Part shown: positions 35,183 through 46,167 of the stretch, one piece after another
Layout of the letters: the number at the start of each line of letters is the position of its first letter
Position numbering within the stretch: position 1 is the stretch's first letter
NCBI GenBank assembly: GCA_030737875.1
Contig: CM060923.1
Location: 498,444,453 to 498,508,452, forward strand
Direction of reading: 5' to 3'
DNA from: Allium sativum
Lineage: Eukaryota > Streptophyta > Magnoliopsida > Asparagales > Amaryllidaceae
DNA: 64,000 nt
The notes under the pieces: generated by a model
Seen by the model: only the letters and a program-made list of their open reading frames with translations
Told to the model about the DNA's origin: nothing
Database searches by the model: none
Translations under genes and position numbers: made by a program

Positions 35183-35765
35183 AGTCGAAAATATGTATGG
35201 ACCAAATTAGGTGCTCTATTTATTATTAATAAATATATAAACTGTAAACGTTTACAGACATTTGGAAACACAAAAGCAGAAACATCTGTTTCAGTTTCCA
35301 GAATAAATCCCCATCATAGGTTGGAGCAACATCAATGATGACGAACAAAAAACTATACTACAAAGATGGTAGCAAGCGTATATCACTATGCTACTTTGTG
35401 TTTTATCGAAAAGGTTGTTGATTATTAGTAGTTCGAGACCTCAGGTGAAAGAAAATTCTTTAAATTGACAAGGCAGTATTTGTTTCAAAGTTGCTTGATT
35501 AAAAAGGTCATAACATTATTTTGCTGATGTTGTGCACTCCAAACTGGCTTCATGCAAACCTAGATACACTCAGCAAACATGCTAGGAACAAAATATCGAT
35601 GTGTGCGTATTATAATTAACAAAAGAATATATTTGAAAATATTATTCTTAATATAATATATTTGAAACTATTAACAAAAGAATATATTTCAAAGTATTAT
35701 TGGAAAAAGAATCATTATTAAAAATACAGCTTGTGTATCCACACACTCTACTTTTTAATTACCTT
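35183..35765. repeat. Remainder of 5.22-kb segment copy 2
   Basis: This matches about 20430-21004 at high identity, starting within aaaatatgtatggaccaaat. It is the continuation of the segment broken by element C at 25611. Confidence 0.85.
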
Positions 35766-37440
35766 ATAAAAAACTAGTTCAAAATTATAATTCAAAACTG
35801 CATACAGTTTTTGGGATTTGTAAAATGAGGTATTGCCAAACCGCATAAGTAAATTTTGATTTAAAAACTTGTGTCTATAAGTTTAGTACTAGTTAAATTT
35901 TAGTTTGAGCACGAGTTAATAAAATGAAATCGTGTTAGACAGTAAACATGACAAAACTCAAATAACACAAACAAACTCATAAATCATGCCTTGTATAAAT
36001 TAAACAGCTTTATTCCTCAATAAATACAAGGTTGCCTTCAAACTAAAGACCCAGTTTTAACCATTTGAACATACCAAATTAAATGCAATGATGAATATCA
36101 GGCATTTGAGACCTTGCTCGTGGATTTTAATCAGATATGCTACAGCTTATACTGCTGCTCGCTTTGTTATAGCCACTTAAGACACTAAGTTGCTTTATGT
36201 GATACAATTACAAGTCATGATGTTGATAAAAATTGGAACGTCATACTGTCAAAAATCAGCTCAGTAAGAAAAGTTGGGTCAGTTGAATTTGTAATAAAAA
36301 GTTATTCATGGAGTATTCAATTCTTATTCTTAAAATTTTCAACATAGCCTCCAAAGTAACACGAAACAAATTACTCCACTGAATACTATAGCCATTAATA
36401 ATATAAAAACAAAGCTTTTAATATAGTTATTCAACAATCATCACTTGACATTACTATAAATTGAGTATTGCGTTTTCTCAGACCTATCACATTTGCAATT
36501 AAAGCCTATGAGCTTCCTTTCCAAAACTTGGTAGTTATAATTGAGTTTTTATTGTATGTTTATATCAAATGTATATTAATATCGCTAACATAAATTAGGC
36601 TGAAGTTTAAACATATTAACATTTTATAATTAGAAATGGATCTTGGCATTCGACTTTCAGATAAGTTACCTGAAGTTCCTATGCCTACCATAGCATGCTA
36701 GGTATACGCAGGCAATACATTTGTTTGGTGACTCATTGAACATTTACATAATACATCCATAAGAGGACGAAGCTCAGAAAATTTTAGCATCTAAAAACAC
36801 TTTTATGGGGGTTCTAATGCAACACTGGTTTCAAATTAAAGTTTCTTGATCTTATACTCTTATTCATGCTATATATCCAAGCCACTATAAACTATGATAC
36901 TACTGTCAGATTCAAGCATGTTAAAAATTTTGATTATTTTAGATGCTGCCACTCACCAAAGCACCTTATTTCTCTTTCTAACAATGAAATCTCTCTTTAA
37001 TTCCCTACTTGTTTCTGTTAAAGCAACAACCCTATTTTCTTATTCACTCCATAGAATTGCACTTAGAAATAAAAGAGGTGAAAACAAAAAACCAAAAAAA
37101 TTCAACTGTCCGGATTGGATGCAAAAGAAAAATAAATTAGATCTAGAATTATTACATCAAGGCAATTAGAAAATTAATTAAATCAAGTGAAACAAGAAAT
37201 GCGAAATAAAGATCAATCAATCCAAATCTATTCAAAGCAATATAATGAAAAATCGTTGAAATATCGAGATAATTAGGGTATGCTAATTCGCCATTTTTTC
37301 TTCCTACATCAATCTGAAAAAAGGTGGTGTGGAAAAATGAAAGCGCGTATGCTACGATGGATACGGGACGTGTATTGAAAGGCATATTAATTTTAGAGCG
37401 GTTCCGAGCCGTCATAGAAATTAAAATGTATAGGGACCAT
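35766..37440. other. AT-rich DNA, no gene recognised
   Basis: Nothing recognisable is seen over about 1.7 kb: no domain, RNA gene or tandem array. The frames (36894-37169 plus, 37152-37568 minus) are short, unremarkable and overlap. It could be the interior of the CACTA-type element whose end lies at 37548, since no matching opposite terminus was found. Confidence 0.5.
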
Positions 37441-37548
37441 GGTAGAAAATTTTGCAACGGACAATAGCTGTTGCTATTTAGCAACGGCCAAAAGCCGTTG
37501 CGAACGCTCCGCACTATGGAGTTGCAAAATAGCTTATATGGTGTAGTG
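37441..37548 (-). mobile_element. CACTA-type transposon terminus (one end)
   Basis: Read leftward from 37548 the minus strand begins CACTACACCATATAAGC. It then shows subterminal copies of GCAACGG in both orientations, including GCAACGGC...GCCGTTGC inverted pairs at 37478-37502. A CACTA start plus clustered subterminal repeats is the hallmark of the CACTA (En/Spm, CMC) DNA transposons. The partner terminus and transposase were not found in this window, so this may be a truncated or non-autonomous copy. Confidence 0.6.
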
Positions 37549-37619
37549 TCTGTCATTCTTTTTTTCATTTTTCGGTTGCTGCATTTTCTAATTCATCTTT
37601 CTCTTTGCTTAGGATCTTC

Positions 37620-39712
37620 ATCTTCTCGGATGCAACTGTCATTGCTGCTTATAGCCGGGCCAGTGCCCAGGCCATGAAGAGGCTTGCTTAGCTCGACGTT
37701 GACCCCTCATCGAAGAAAAACCAAGAGTGACGAGCCGGATAGCTTCTCAAGAGATACTGCCGCTACTTCGAGAACAAGGCGAACTTTTGATCCTTCTACT
37801 ATAGCTGTCGAACATGTGGTGGATATTGATGCTTCCTCGGAAGTCTCTTCGAAAGGTAAGTCCAGAAGCGACCCTGCCCCTTTCGATGTTGTTAGTGAAA
37901 TAGATGGGGGAAGGCTCGACTTTCTGGCACCGTCTTCCTCCCAGCCTGTTTCTCATTCCGTACCCCCTTTGTCGGCTTTGGATTTTGGTAAGCTTGTGGA
38001 ACTGGCTCTTTTTTCTCCTGAAGTAGCGTATATTGCCTCAACTTCTGCCACCTTGGACTCGGTAGATTTCTACAGACAACAAATCAGGGATTTCCTTTTG
38101 GTATTATACACACATACACCCTTCTTTCTCTTTTCCTATATATATTTTTTTAAACCTATTTCTCCTCTTTAGATGATGAAAACTTGGTATGTCTCCAAGG
38201 GATTAGCTTCCACTTCAGCGACTGAGGGTGACACTTTAAGGGATAAGAATAGGGTGTTGTCGGATAAAGTGAATGCTTTGCAGCGGGAGAAGACGGAGGG
38301 AGATAATGAACGCAAGGAGCTGGCGGCCTCCTTAGAGGAGGTGAGGAAGGCTAACGAGGAATTGACGAAGCAGGTTGAGGACCTTACGGCACAGAAAACG
38401 GAACTGGAGATCGACTATGCTGCCAAGATGGACAAGATGAACACTCATCTCTCCACTGCAAAGAGAATTATTTACGAAGCCAATGATAGAATATTAAAAA
38501 AAATAACGTCCACCTCAACAATATTTCCATGGAGTATTATGAAGATGCCCTCGTCCTTGCCTTTTCAGATAACTATGAAAGACTTTCGTAATTTAACTTT
38601 ACTTTAATTGATCCTTGTATTCGAGACAGAGTCCTAGAGAAGATCGAGCAGGTGAGACGGAAGCATAAGGTTCCCCCAATGAACAAGATAAACCCTGCGT
38701 CGTTGTTGTTTATTGATGAATTTGCTGAAGATTATGAGGAAGAAGGGGAGGAAGAATACACAGAAGATGAAGAGATGGAAGGTCATGTGGGTCAGCCAGA
38801 TGGATCCGGGAAGGGTGCTGAAAAATCTACTCACTCCTCACAAGGGTTGCCCTCTAAGGATGGAGGTTCTTTAGATTCTAGGAAGAAGGGGATCCTCAAT
38901 CGGTCCAAAGTTGGTGTTGCACGGGTATGGCTTTCACTTTTGAAGCACTTTTCCTTTCCCTTGAATTTCATTAATAGATAGGTTTCCCACGTTACAACAA
39001 TGCCCTATTTCTCCAAAGACTTGAGTTGCAGTTATGTTTTAGATTCTGCGCTTTAGAAATTTAAGGGAAAAATTCAAGGAGCTTGGTTCAGCGCAAACAA
39101 TTTTAACAAGGGGTTTTGAATGTTATTGTATCAAGCATATATTCTCTTGTGGTTCATTCGTGAATTGTATTGATTTTGTGATACTCGATAGTGTATGGTG
39201 TTGTGATAATATGCTAGTGTGAACGTAGTATCTATAATGTGTATGAACTGGTAAATGTTATGTGATTGTTTTTTTTCTTGGAATGTATGATGTAGTTAAC
39301 ATAAACCTGATGTTTGCAATTTTCGTATTACGATGTTTCAACTTGTCTATGTCTAGGAGGATTCGTTCCAGACCCTCTCTTCGCAATTCAGGCGGAAAGT
39401 TTGAACACCGTTGGTTGTAGAGATATTTTTAGTGATGCTCCCCTGTCAGGATACAAAAAGACGTATTACCTCCAAAAGGTGACGGTCAAAAACCTTGAAG
39501 AGCAAGTGTCCTATTTGATAAAGCAACTGAAAGAAAAAGATGAAATCATTTGTGATTTACAACGTAAATCAGTGACAAAATCTTTTGAGAGCTCTGATGC
39601 GGAGGTAGATAGATTATACCTACATATCGTTAAATTGGAGGATGGGCCGAGGAAAGCTAAAGAGGACTGCACTTCTCTGGAATTTTCTTTGCAAAACTCT
39701 GATTCGGAATGA
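37620..39712 (+). pseudogene. Spliced coiled-coil gene antisense to element G
   Basis: This resembles the gag-associated 'putative gypsy type transposon' proteins (Transposase_28-like) of plants; the match is from memory and structure, not a search. Likely exons follow an acceptor tttgcttag before 37615 and include 37684-38100 (serine-rich, acidic). Then comes an intron 38101-38172 (gtatta...ctctttag), then 38173-38924 with a long coiled coil (LSDKVNALQREKTEGDNERK region) and an acidic tail. A further intron leads to 39357-39712 with another coiled coil. Breaks include a frameshift in the A8 run near 38500, a stop near 38590 and a frame problem near 37680. It is probably decayed; function unknown. 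Confidence 0.5.
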
Positions 39713-40329
39713 GAGATTTTCATTGTACGTTTGGGGTGCGAAATTTTTTCTTTTCTTTAAATGGTGACTGCGTCCGTGTAATGGTTTAAGTAGTGACTTC
39801 CAGCGGGGCTGCCGGTGTGTTGTGTGATCTACATGATGTACTACTTTTGTCAGAGACCATATTATTGCGTCCCAGGGTGTTGTAATGGGCGAAGACTTGC
39901 TTGTGCTAAGTGCCAGTGAAAATTTTCTTTTATGAAACAATTATCCTTGGAAAATTACTAACGAAAGATCTCTTAAAATCAAAGGGATAGTCAGTCATAG
40001 GACGCCATTAGAAATGTTTGTAATCTTTTCCTTGGTTCTTCCTCGAACCGGTGTTATGACATGATGTCATTTTCATAATTATGTAATGGACTTATATGTT
40101 TAGAATAAAATGAACTAATGAACGTATAGGTTAAAGACACTTCCCTGGGAGGATCCTGAGTTCATCCTTGATAGCAAACCTTGAGTCCTTACTCGAATTT
40201 CCGAGAGAGAGGCGAGCAATTCTTTCTTGTTTGGATCAAGAATTGGGTTCTCCTCAAGTTTGGAGTAACCATGACGACATCGGAACCCCACATCCGGATG
40301 CGATTTTCTTCGGGATCGTACCGGGTTTA
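39713..40329. other. Element G interior, nothing recognised
   Basis: This stretch lies between the coiled-coil gene and the tandem repeats. Small overlapping frames exist on the minus strand (39620-39940) but mostly mirror the coiled-coil exon. No motif was identified. Confidence 0.5.
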
Positions 40330-40379
40330 GGTATCAGTATGTAAGACCACGGGTTTGCTTTTAGGACTTTGTTGAGAGA

Positions 40380-40625
40380 CCAATTCAACCCAGATTCGGG
40401 TATTGGTACAAAGAGGAATTGAACCCCTTCCAGTATTTTGTGAAGAGACGAATTGACCTAGATTCGGGTATTGATATAGAAGACCGAAACTCCCTCCCAG
40501 TATTTGTGAAGTGCTGAATGGACCCAAATACGGGTATTGATATAGAAAACTGGAACTCCCTCCCGGTATTTGTAAAGCGCTGAATGGACCCAGATTCGGG
40601 TATTGATAAAGAAGACCGGAACTCC
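40380..40625 (-). repeat. ~62-bp tandem repeats in element G
   Basis: Four units on the minus strand each contain tatcaatacccgaatctggg followed by a variable cttcacaaatactgg block, with period about 60-65 bp. They are related to the 69-bp units at 60053-60811, which contain caaatacccgaatctgggtt, but in the opposite orientation. Open frames of 141 and 164 codons here arise from the repeat and are not considered genes. Confidence 0.75.
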
Positions 40626-40639
40626 CTCTGGTATTTGTT

Positions 40640-41220
40640 GTTTCGGTATTCCTTTTGGATTCGATTAGTGAAGCAGAGGTTGTACGGGCTTCTTGAGCCT
40701 CTCTTTGGGCTTCTGGTGTTAAAGCAGAGGATGTACGTGCTTTGTCGGCCACTCTCTGGGCCAGTGCGTCTGCAGCGCTTGGCTAGCTTATCCACAAGCA
40801 GGGCCCAAGGACCTACCCGACCTTCCTCCATGAGGTGCCTTACCCTGACCATTATAGGCAATGATAAAGTATTAGACACTTAGACGGGGCCATCATAGAA
40901 CAGAACTAAAGATTTACTCTTTTGATGCTCTATATGGACCATCGTAGGTACTGATAGAGGCTTATACGCCACCCCCTCCAAGGGGTGCCCTAACCTTACC
41001 ATCGTAGGCGATTATAGGGGTTTGCGCACCCTTCTACGGGTAACGCAGAACATAAGAAGAGGTAGGATGTGCTCTTTTGCGAGCAGAGGTAGGACGCGCT
41101 TAGTTCTAGCAAAGGTAGGGTTTACTCTTCTACGAGCTGAGGCAGGGCGTGCTAAAGTTAGATGCACCGCCACAACCATTTTGGTGTGAAACGGAGGCTT
41201 ACTCTTTTTATGCATTAACC
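40640..41220 (-). repeat. gcagaggatgtacgtgc / ctacctctgctc repeat zone of G
   Basis: Degenerate ~60-70-bp units carry gcagaggatgtacgtgc, gagcagaggtaggacgcgct and gaggcagggcgtgct motifs. Reverse-complemented, they match 59575-59930, where acgccctgcctc, tctacctctgct and gtacatcctctgct appear in the corresponding order. This is a family-specific region between gag and the next module in both G and E. Confidence 0.65.
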
Positions 41221-41419
41221 CTTCCCCCTCTGATTTGGGAAAGGAGAAAAACTAACATGTCACCCACCTCCGGGGGATTCCTCATCCTGACCAATTTGGC
41301 GATTACGAGGGATTTAATCCATTTACAGTCTAACTCCCTTTCGGTTTTCTCGTGAATTCTGAGAAGAGGGTTTTCCATAACCTTGAATCATGTTTGGTAA
41401 TCTTTTTCCTAAGGATTTT

Positions 41420-42200
41420 TACCTAATTCTCCTTGACCTTTTCATAAATTCTCGTAACTGTCCTTGGCTAACAAATCTAATGATGGTTTCCTCGGGGTTT
41501 CTGCAATGATTAGTCTCATGTCCATTCATCAGTGGTTATAGCAGTAAGGCCCTCCCGTTTTCCTTTCGTATTTGGGTTTCTTCTTCGTGAATGCCCAATA
41601 GTTGAGTTCATGTTTGGTTAGGAAGTAAACGTTTTCCATCGAAGTAGTGAGATAATATTCTTTGGGTACCCCCGGTGTGCGTTCTCCTCTTTGCTGCTGG
41701 GGCCTGACCCTCCTGTGGGCTAACCTAGCTGTGGTGTTCATACTTCCATTCTTTCCTCCCGGAACGTACTGAAATTGAGGTGGCATCTTTTTAAACCATT
41801 TGTTGGCGAAGTGGTTGAAATCGTCCATTATCTCTCGTTTGAGTGTCATTCCTTTAACTTGCTCGTAGAGAGCATTCTTTAAGTAAGAGACAACATTAGT
41901 ATCCTCTGGTGTAGATCCATTAGGTGGGGGCAATAAGGTTTGTCATATGTGGGAAAAGCTATCATCCCCAGTATCGTGAGCATGTAGTTCCATTTTTCTC
42001 TTCCGCTTTATCACCCGCAAGGCTTCTGCTCTTAACTTTTGCTCCTCCATCACCTTATGGCTGGTGGTTCTTGACTTATCCGCTCGAGATCCTGAAAACC
42101 TTCGTCTGGGTCTCTTAATCGTAATTTTTGCTTCTTCAAAGCTAGTCCAATTCAGGACAGAACAACCTAGGAATATATGTGATGGGGTTAATCAAAGGAT
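41420..42200 (-). pseudogene. gag: Element G gag remnant (Tat-like)
   Basis: The best frame is 41933-41529, with PPPNGSTPEDTN near its start and ending in a CYNH sequence at a stop. In a shifted frame immediately after it comes GHETNHC, then a block with IRFVSQGQLREFMKR, ending near 41420. The split CxxH...GHxTxxC signature followed by a QGQLREF-like helix is characteristic of Tat-lineage Gag C-termini. Upstream, a basic segment (about 42150-41960) with KVMEEQKLRAEALRVIK-like residues precedes another frame break. So gag is present but broken at least twice. Confidence 0.6.
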
Positions 42201-42213
42201 CGGAGGTTCAGGC

Positions 42214-42230
42214 CCTCCTTCTAGCGCCAA
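42214..42230 (-). other. Element G primer-binding site
   Basis: The minus strand reads TTGGCGCTAGAAGGAGG just inside the LTR. It begins with TGGCGC, as do primer sites of many Tat/Athila-type elements, and differs from the Met-tRNA type used by A-D. The matching tRNA was not determined. Confidence 0.65.
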
Positions 42231-42232
42231 AA

Positions 42233-43531
42233 TGTTAACGATATTTTTTGTCAACACCGGAGATGAGTCAACAGGAACGGATCCAAAGGGAAAATAGGTG
42301 ATTCGACCTATTTCTCAGGTTAAATCGGACCTCCACCCTTAATATCGAAGCTTGAAGGTATGGGATCACTAAGTACTATCTGGATGGATCTAAACTCAAA
42401 GAATGAAGTATATTCTTCTATTCAAAGACATGTAAGGACAGGAATCCATGCTTATCTGGAGAATGAACAAAAAACTGCAACAATGATGATTAAGATACAA
42501 ATACAGTGCGACTTTCTTATAAGAAGATCCTTTTTTTTATTAAACTATCGTTGGAAGTACATAGATGTAATAGGGGGAATCCCTTGATCAATCTCAGTGC
42601 CAAGATTATTTTTAAGAGTACAAGTGTAAAAGAAAATTACCCTCTCCAAATGTGACCCCTGGTGTCTTATTTATAGTGGTTTAGGGCTCCTTCCGCTAAT
42701 GGGCTATTGAGCCTGTGGGGGTCTTTGTCGGTCGCTTTCTTTTATTGGTTTCGGGCACTTGACATCCGGCCTTCTTCGGAGTATCAGTTATGGTCTTTGG
42801 ATGGTACTTGAATCCTTGATAACAGCTCCTGAATGTAGGCTTTCGGACATAAGCTTTCGGATGTAGGCCTCCGGCTTTATCGTAAATACTTAGAAGGGCC
42901 TGCCTTCATGATGTATGTTGATAACTGTTGATTCGAAGCCGTTGTGGGTTTTGGTACTAGGTAAATCAGTACGGGTAGCCTGTATCTCTGCTTGGGTCTC
43001 GGTTATCCCTTTGATGGATCTTTTGCGGTAGCCTGGATTCCTGGAGGGTGACTTCCAGTGTTGCTTCTGTTTTTTGCAAATGCTGCCTTTCGGTATTCGT
43101 ACGACAGATGCTCCGGAAGTTGGTTTTGGATGACTCTTGCGCTCTCTTCGCTTAGCACATTGGATGCCCTCACCTTCGGGTGCATTGGTATTTAGGCAAG
43201 TCATTTCCGATAACCCTCCCGGGTCTTGAGGAGTGTAGCTCGTACCTTCTTCTTCCCGAGTTTCTATCTTAGGGAGGCTTCCCACTATGAAATATCTTAT
43301 TGGAGAGGCCCTGTCGGAAGGACTTTGTCATTCGCGCCTTGCAGGAATTTTTTAAACTTTGAGTTCCTACCCTTAGGAAGGTGTCGGTTTGTGTTGCTTC
43401 CCAACAATTTCCTCCGGCCTTCAGTCTGACCTATCGCGTAGCTTCCTGCTTTGGGGGACTTTCCTATGCCTGTATTCTTCCAATATCCCTTCATTGCCAA
43501 CTAGCCTTGGAGATAATTTTTGGTCATAACA
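42233..43531 (-). mobile_element. Element G 5' LTR
   Basis: On the minus strand the LTR begins TGTTATGACC at 43531 and ends GTTAACA at 42233, giving TGTTA/TAACA terminal inverted repeats and about 1299 bp. A TATA box lies at 42668-42675. The inner end is fixed by the primer site; the outer end is inferred from the TGTTA motif and the change to plus-oriented LTR sequence of E. Frames at 42890-43500 lie in U3 and show no domain. Confidence 0.6.
42668..42675 (-). promoter_or_regulatory. TATA box of element G LTR
   Basis: The minus strand reads CTATAAATAAGACACC. The plus-strand LTR of E at 43585 has the nearly identical CTATAAATAAGACTC, so the two promoters are related and point away from each other. 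Confidence 0.6.
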
Positions 43532-43835
43532 ACAAGCAAAAGGGGCTTTTGTTGAGTTGATAGCAAAAGGGGTCCCAATTTTTCTATAAATAAGACTCTA
43601 GGGGTCTCATTTCAGGGGCCTTTTCTATTCTTAAATATTACTCTTGTTTCTAAGAGAGCTAACCCTAACTTGTAAATCAATTTGAGGATTTCCTATGTAA
43701 CCTCCTCTATGAATAAAATCGCCAATGTCGTTAAAGTGGATGTAGGTTCAATCTGAACCGAACCACTATAAATTATTGTGATCTCTACTATCTTGCATTT
43801 TATTTTATATATTGTTGTGCTTATATGGGTTTACA
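43532..43835 (+). mobile_element. Element E LTR, 3' portion
   Basis: This plus-strand LTR fragment has a TATA box (43585), an AATAAA signal (43712) and the gtggatgtaggtt...ccgaaccact stretch often found near the end of Tat-like LTRs. It probably ends ttaca at 43835, but no convincing primer site follows, so the exact end is uncertain. Its upstream part is missing or displaced by element G. Confidence 0.5.
43585..43592 (+). promoter_or_regulatory. TATA box of element E LTR
   Basis: TATAAATA followed by AGACTCTAGGGGTC lies 910 bp from the opposite-facing TATA box of G. A polyadenylation-like AATAAA lies about 130 bp downstream, a normal spacing for an LTR R region. Confidence 0.6.
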
Positions 43836-44022
43836 CTTCTTAACCCAACCTTTCCAATAATCACCTAACTACCTTATACTTCCTCCACAACAAAAGCCAT
43901 CCCATACAAAACCTTCCCTAAACCCAAAATCATCAAATAACACTTTCACAGACCTTAGGTCCACATTCTTAGACCTAATTTCTATGTTGACGAAAATATC
44001 AATAACATTTTGACAGTAGAAA

Positions 44023-44075
44023 GGGGGTTCGAATCTCCGACCTTGTGGTTAACGACCACATCATTGGCTATTCCG
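44023..44075 (-). other. tRNA-like relic
   Basis: On the minus strand a TGTGG/CCACA stem encloses a 7-base loop TCGTTAA (anticodon position GTT, as in tRNA-Asn), followed by a GGAGATTCGAACCCCC T-arm-like segment. No acceptor stem or proper D arm could be paired, and loop position 33 is C rather than U. It may be a tRNA- or SINE-derived fragment. Confidence 0.3.
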
Positions 44076-44247
44076 TCCCGGATCGGACTAAGTCTTGAAG
44101 AAGTAAAAACAAGGAGGAATGGTCTCGACAAGGGATTTTTGCCTTAAACCTTAAAAGAGTTGATTAACCTTAAACCTCCGTCCATTTCTCTCATATCTTC
44201 CTCCTTATTCCCTATACCATCCTTACTCTGTATTCCACTGTAACAAG

Positions 44248-45080
44248 ATGACTTTTGAATCCCATAGAATGGCTAGACCATAGGAAGATTGGGAACAAGT
44301 TTCCAATGCATCCTCCGTTATAGAAAATAGCATGCTATCTAGTGCCAACTTTGCAAACCTAGGAGCTGAGAAGCCTTCGATTTTAGAAAGAGGAAGAGAT
44401 GATGAATTAGAAGCCTTATATTTTACTTTACATGTTGATGCTACCGGGAGGTCTATTGAAGAGAATTCAACCCAAAGAACTTTTGAACTGGAATCCTATC
44501 AAATAGAATTAAAGGTAAAGGCACCTTCTGAGTTCGGTAACAAAGCTAGATCCCTGTCCAAGCTGCAAACCAGTTCATTTCCGCAAAAAGACGGTCTAAC
44601 ATCAAGAGAAACAACTCATGTAGAAAGAGATATTCCCCTGTCGTTCGAACCAAGTAATGTAGTAGCAGGAAGACCTCCAATTCTAACACAACCTCTAAAC
44701 TTGGGTTCCGAAGATGGAAGTGTCGAAAGGATCAAGGTCCTAGAGCAAAATTTACTTGAAATAAAGACTCTATAGGAGAAAGCTCAATCACAAGAAACTT
44801 CAGGAAAGCCAATTTCATCAAAAGTTAATTACGAAGAAGGCCAAGGCAATAAGGGTAGAGGACGGTCTGGGGGTTCAAACATTGGACGATCCAGTTCCGA
44901 AAGCTTAAACTGTGGAAACCTAGATGCCTATTCTGGAGATACAATAGGAAAGACTATTACAAGTGTATTAGAAAGCAAGGGCAAAGGAATCTTGGATAAA
45001 CGCCTTAGTAATGATGAAATAATGGCAGTCTTTACTGACGAAGCCATGAAAACAGTAATATCATCATACATGAATGTTCC
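44248..45080 (+). pseudogene. gag: Element E gag, 5' part
   Basis: A frame starting with ATG at 44248 runs to the element D insertion at 45080. TAG stops interrupt it at 44278-44280 and 44773-44775, but the same frame stays open otherwise and continues after D with the reading frame preserved. The region is hydrophilic and acidic/serine-rich, with no catalytic domain, as expected of an N-terminal Gag extension. Element D interrupts it within a codon for Pro. Confidence 0.6.
45076..45080. repeat. Target-site duplication of element D (left copy)
   Basis: gttcc at 45076-45080 recurs at 57404-57408 directly after D's 3' LTR. The duplication shows D inserted whole into E. Confidence 0.92.
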
Positions 45081-46159
45081 TATAACGACCCGTATTTTAC
45101 GGATAATAAATAATTTATTTAATTATTTAAATGAAGTTTTGGTAATTTAAAATGACCTGAATTAAATAATATTGAATATTTACTTAATAAAATAACAGAA
45201 TAATATATTTAATTTCCGAAATAGTCGGAAATAGTGGAATTCACAATATTGTGTGAACTGGATAATTTAAAATATATTATTTAGTTTAGAGTTGAATTAT
45301 ATTAACGAATATATTTAATGAACGATCATTGAACGTATAAATTTTATTATAATTATAATTATATTCGAGCTTGAAATGGCGCGGTAGTTCGTAATTTGGC
45401 GATTCGAACTTTAAACGAATATACAAAATCCGTTTTAAGCCAGATTTCTATAAAACAAGAAATGTTCGGAGCTGGTGAAGTATATTTTTCTAATGGAAGA
45501 GAAAAATAGGGATTCCGTCGTGTACATTGTGATTTATGTCCAAATCAAATTTTCGAAAAGTCGCTATGAAATTCCTTTATAGTTTTATAACGATTTATTT
45601 ATATTTGAAAAGGTTTTTCAATATAAATTGAACACTGATTTAATCTGGATTTGAAATGTCAAGTTATAAAATCCCGATATATTTATTTTGGAGTTGTATG
45701 GTATTCTATTGTGAATATATACGATTATATTTATTTATAAATATTTAATTTAATTATTTTAAACATATTAATATTTAAATGGGTTTATTTAAAGCTTTAA
45801 AAATAGCCAGTTTTGCAAACGACCTCCGTTTTCGATGTAACTAATTTTGTTGGATCCGGAATATTAAATTATTATTAGATTTCAATTTTTGTGAATTTTG
45901 TTGTCAGTATGTGGCTGTACGGGATTTTAATGTGAAAAACAGACAATGATTTGGCTTTAAAAATACGTTGTGTGAGCAAACAGATTCGAAATTCAAAGAA
46001 ACAAATTTTGTTGGGTCCGTAATGTCAAACTGTAGTTGTACGTCCATTTTCGTCGAATTTGGGTATTATACGTGATCATAGGGATTTTTAATGATAAATA
46101 CAAATAGCGTTTGATTAAAAATTAATAAAATAATAAATATAAAAATATTATACTTACCC

Positions 46160-46167
46160 TATAAATA
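46160..46167 (+). promoter_or_regulatory. TATA box of element D 5' LTR
   Basis: CCCTATAAATACCA lies about 1080 bp into the LTR. The 3' LTR has TATAAGTA at 52656-52663, a one-base change that weakens the box there. Confidence 0.55.

Larger units (their letters stand above)
21005..35765. repeat. 5.22-kb duplicated segment, copy 2, split by element C
   Basis: Copy 2 runs from about 21005 to 25611 and resumes at 35183-35765 after element C. At the right junction about 30 bp of the segment, present in copy 1 at about 20398-20430, are missing along with the end of C's LTR. Match to copy 1 ends at about 35765, where unrelated AT-rich sequence begins. Confidence 0.82.
37549..43531 (-). mobile_element. 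Element G: Tat/Retand-like remnant
   Basis: In its own (minus) orientation the element reads: LTR 43531-42233, primer site, gag remnant (42200-41420), a repeat zone (41220-40330), then a coiled-coil gene in the opposite (plus) strand at 37620-39712. No pol domain is visible between gag and the repeats, so pol is deleted. Extra genes antisense to gag-pol are known in plant Tat-lineage elements such as Retand, which supports the grouping. The 3' LTR was not found; the left limit is set only by the CACTA-type end. Confidence 0.55.

Noticed and set aside
35766..37440. Full CACTA element interior
   Set aside because: No opposite CACTA end or transposase motif was found, so only the terminus is called.
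42890..43285. 131-aa frame in G's LTR
   Set aside because: It lies in inferred U3 with no domain and overlaps other frames on both strands.
44023..44075. A functional tRNA-Asn gene
   Set aside because: Acceptor stem and D arm are not recognisable and U33 is replaced by C, so only a relic is reported.
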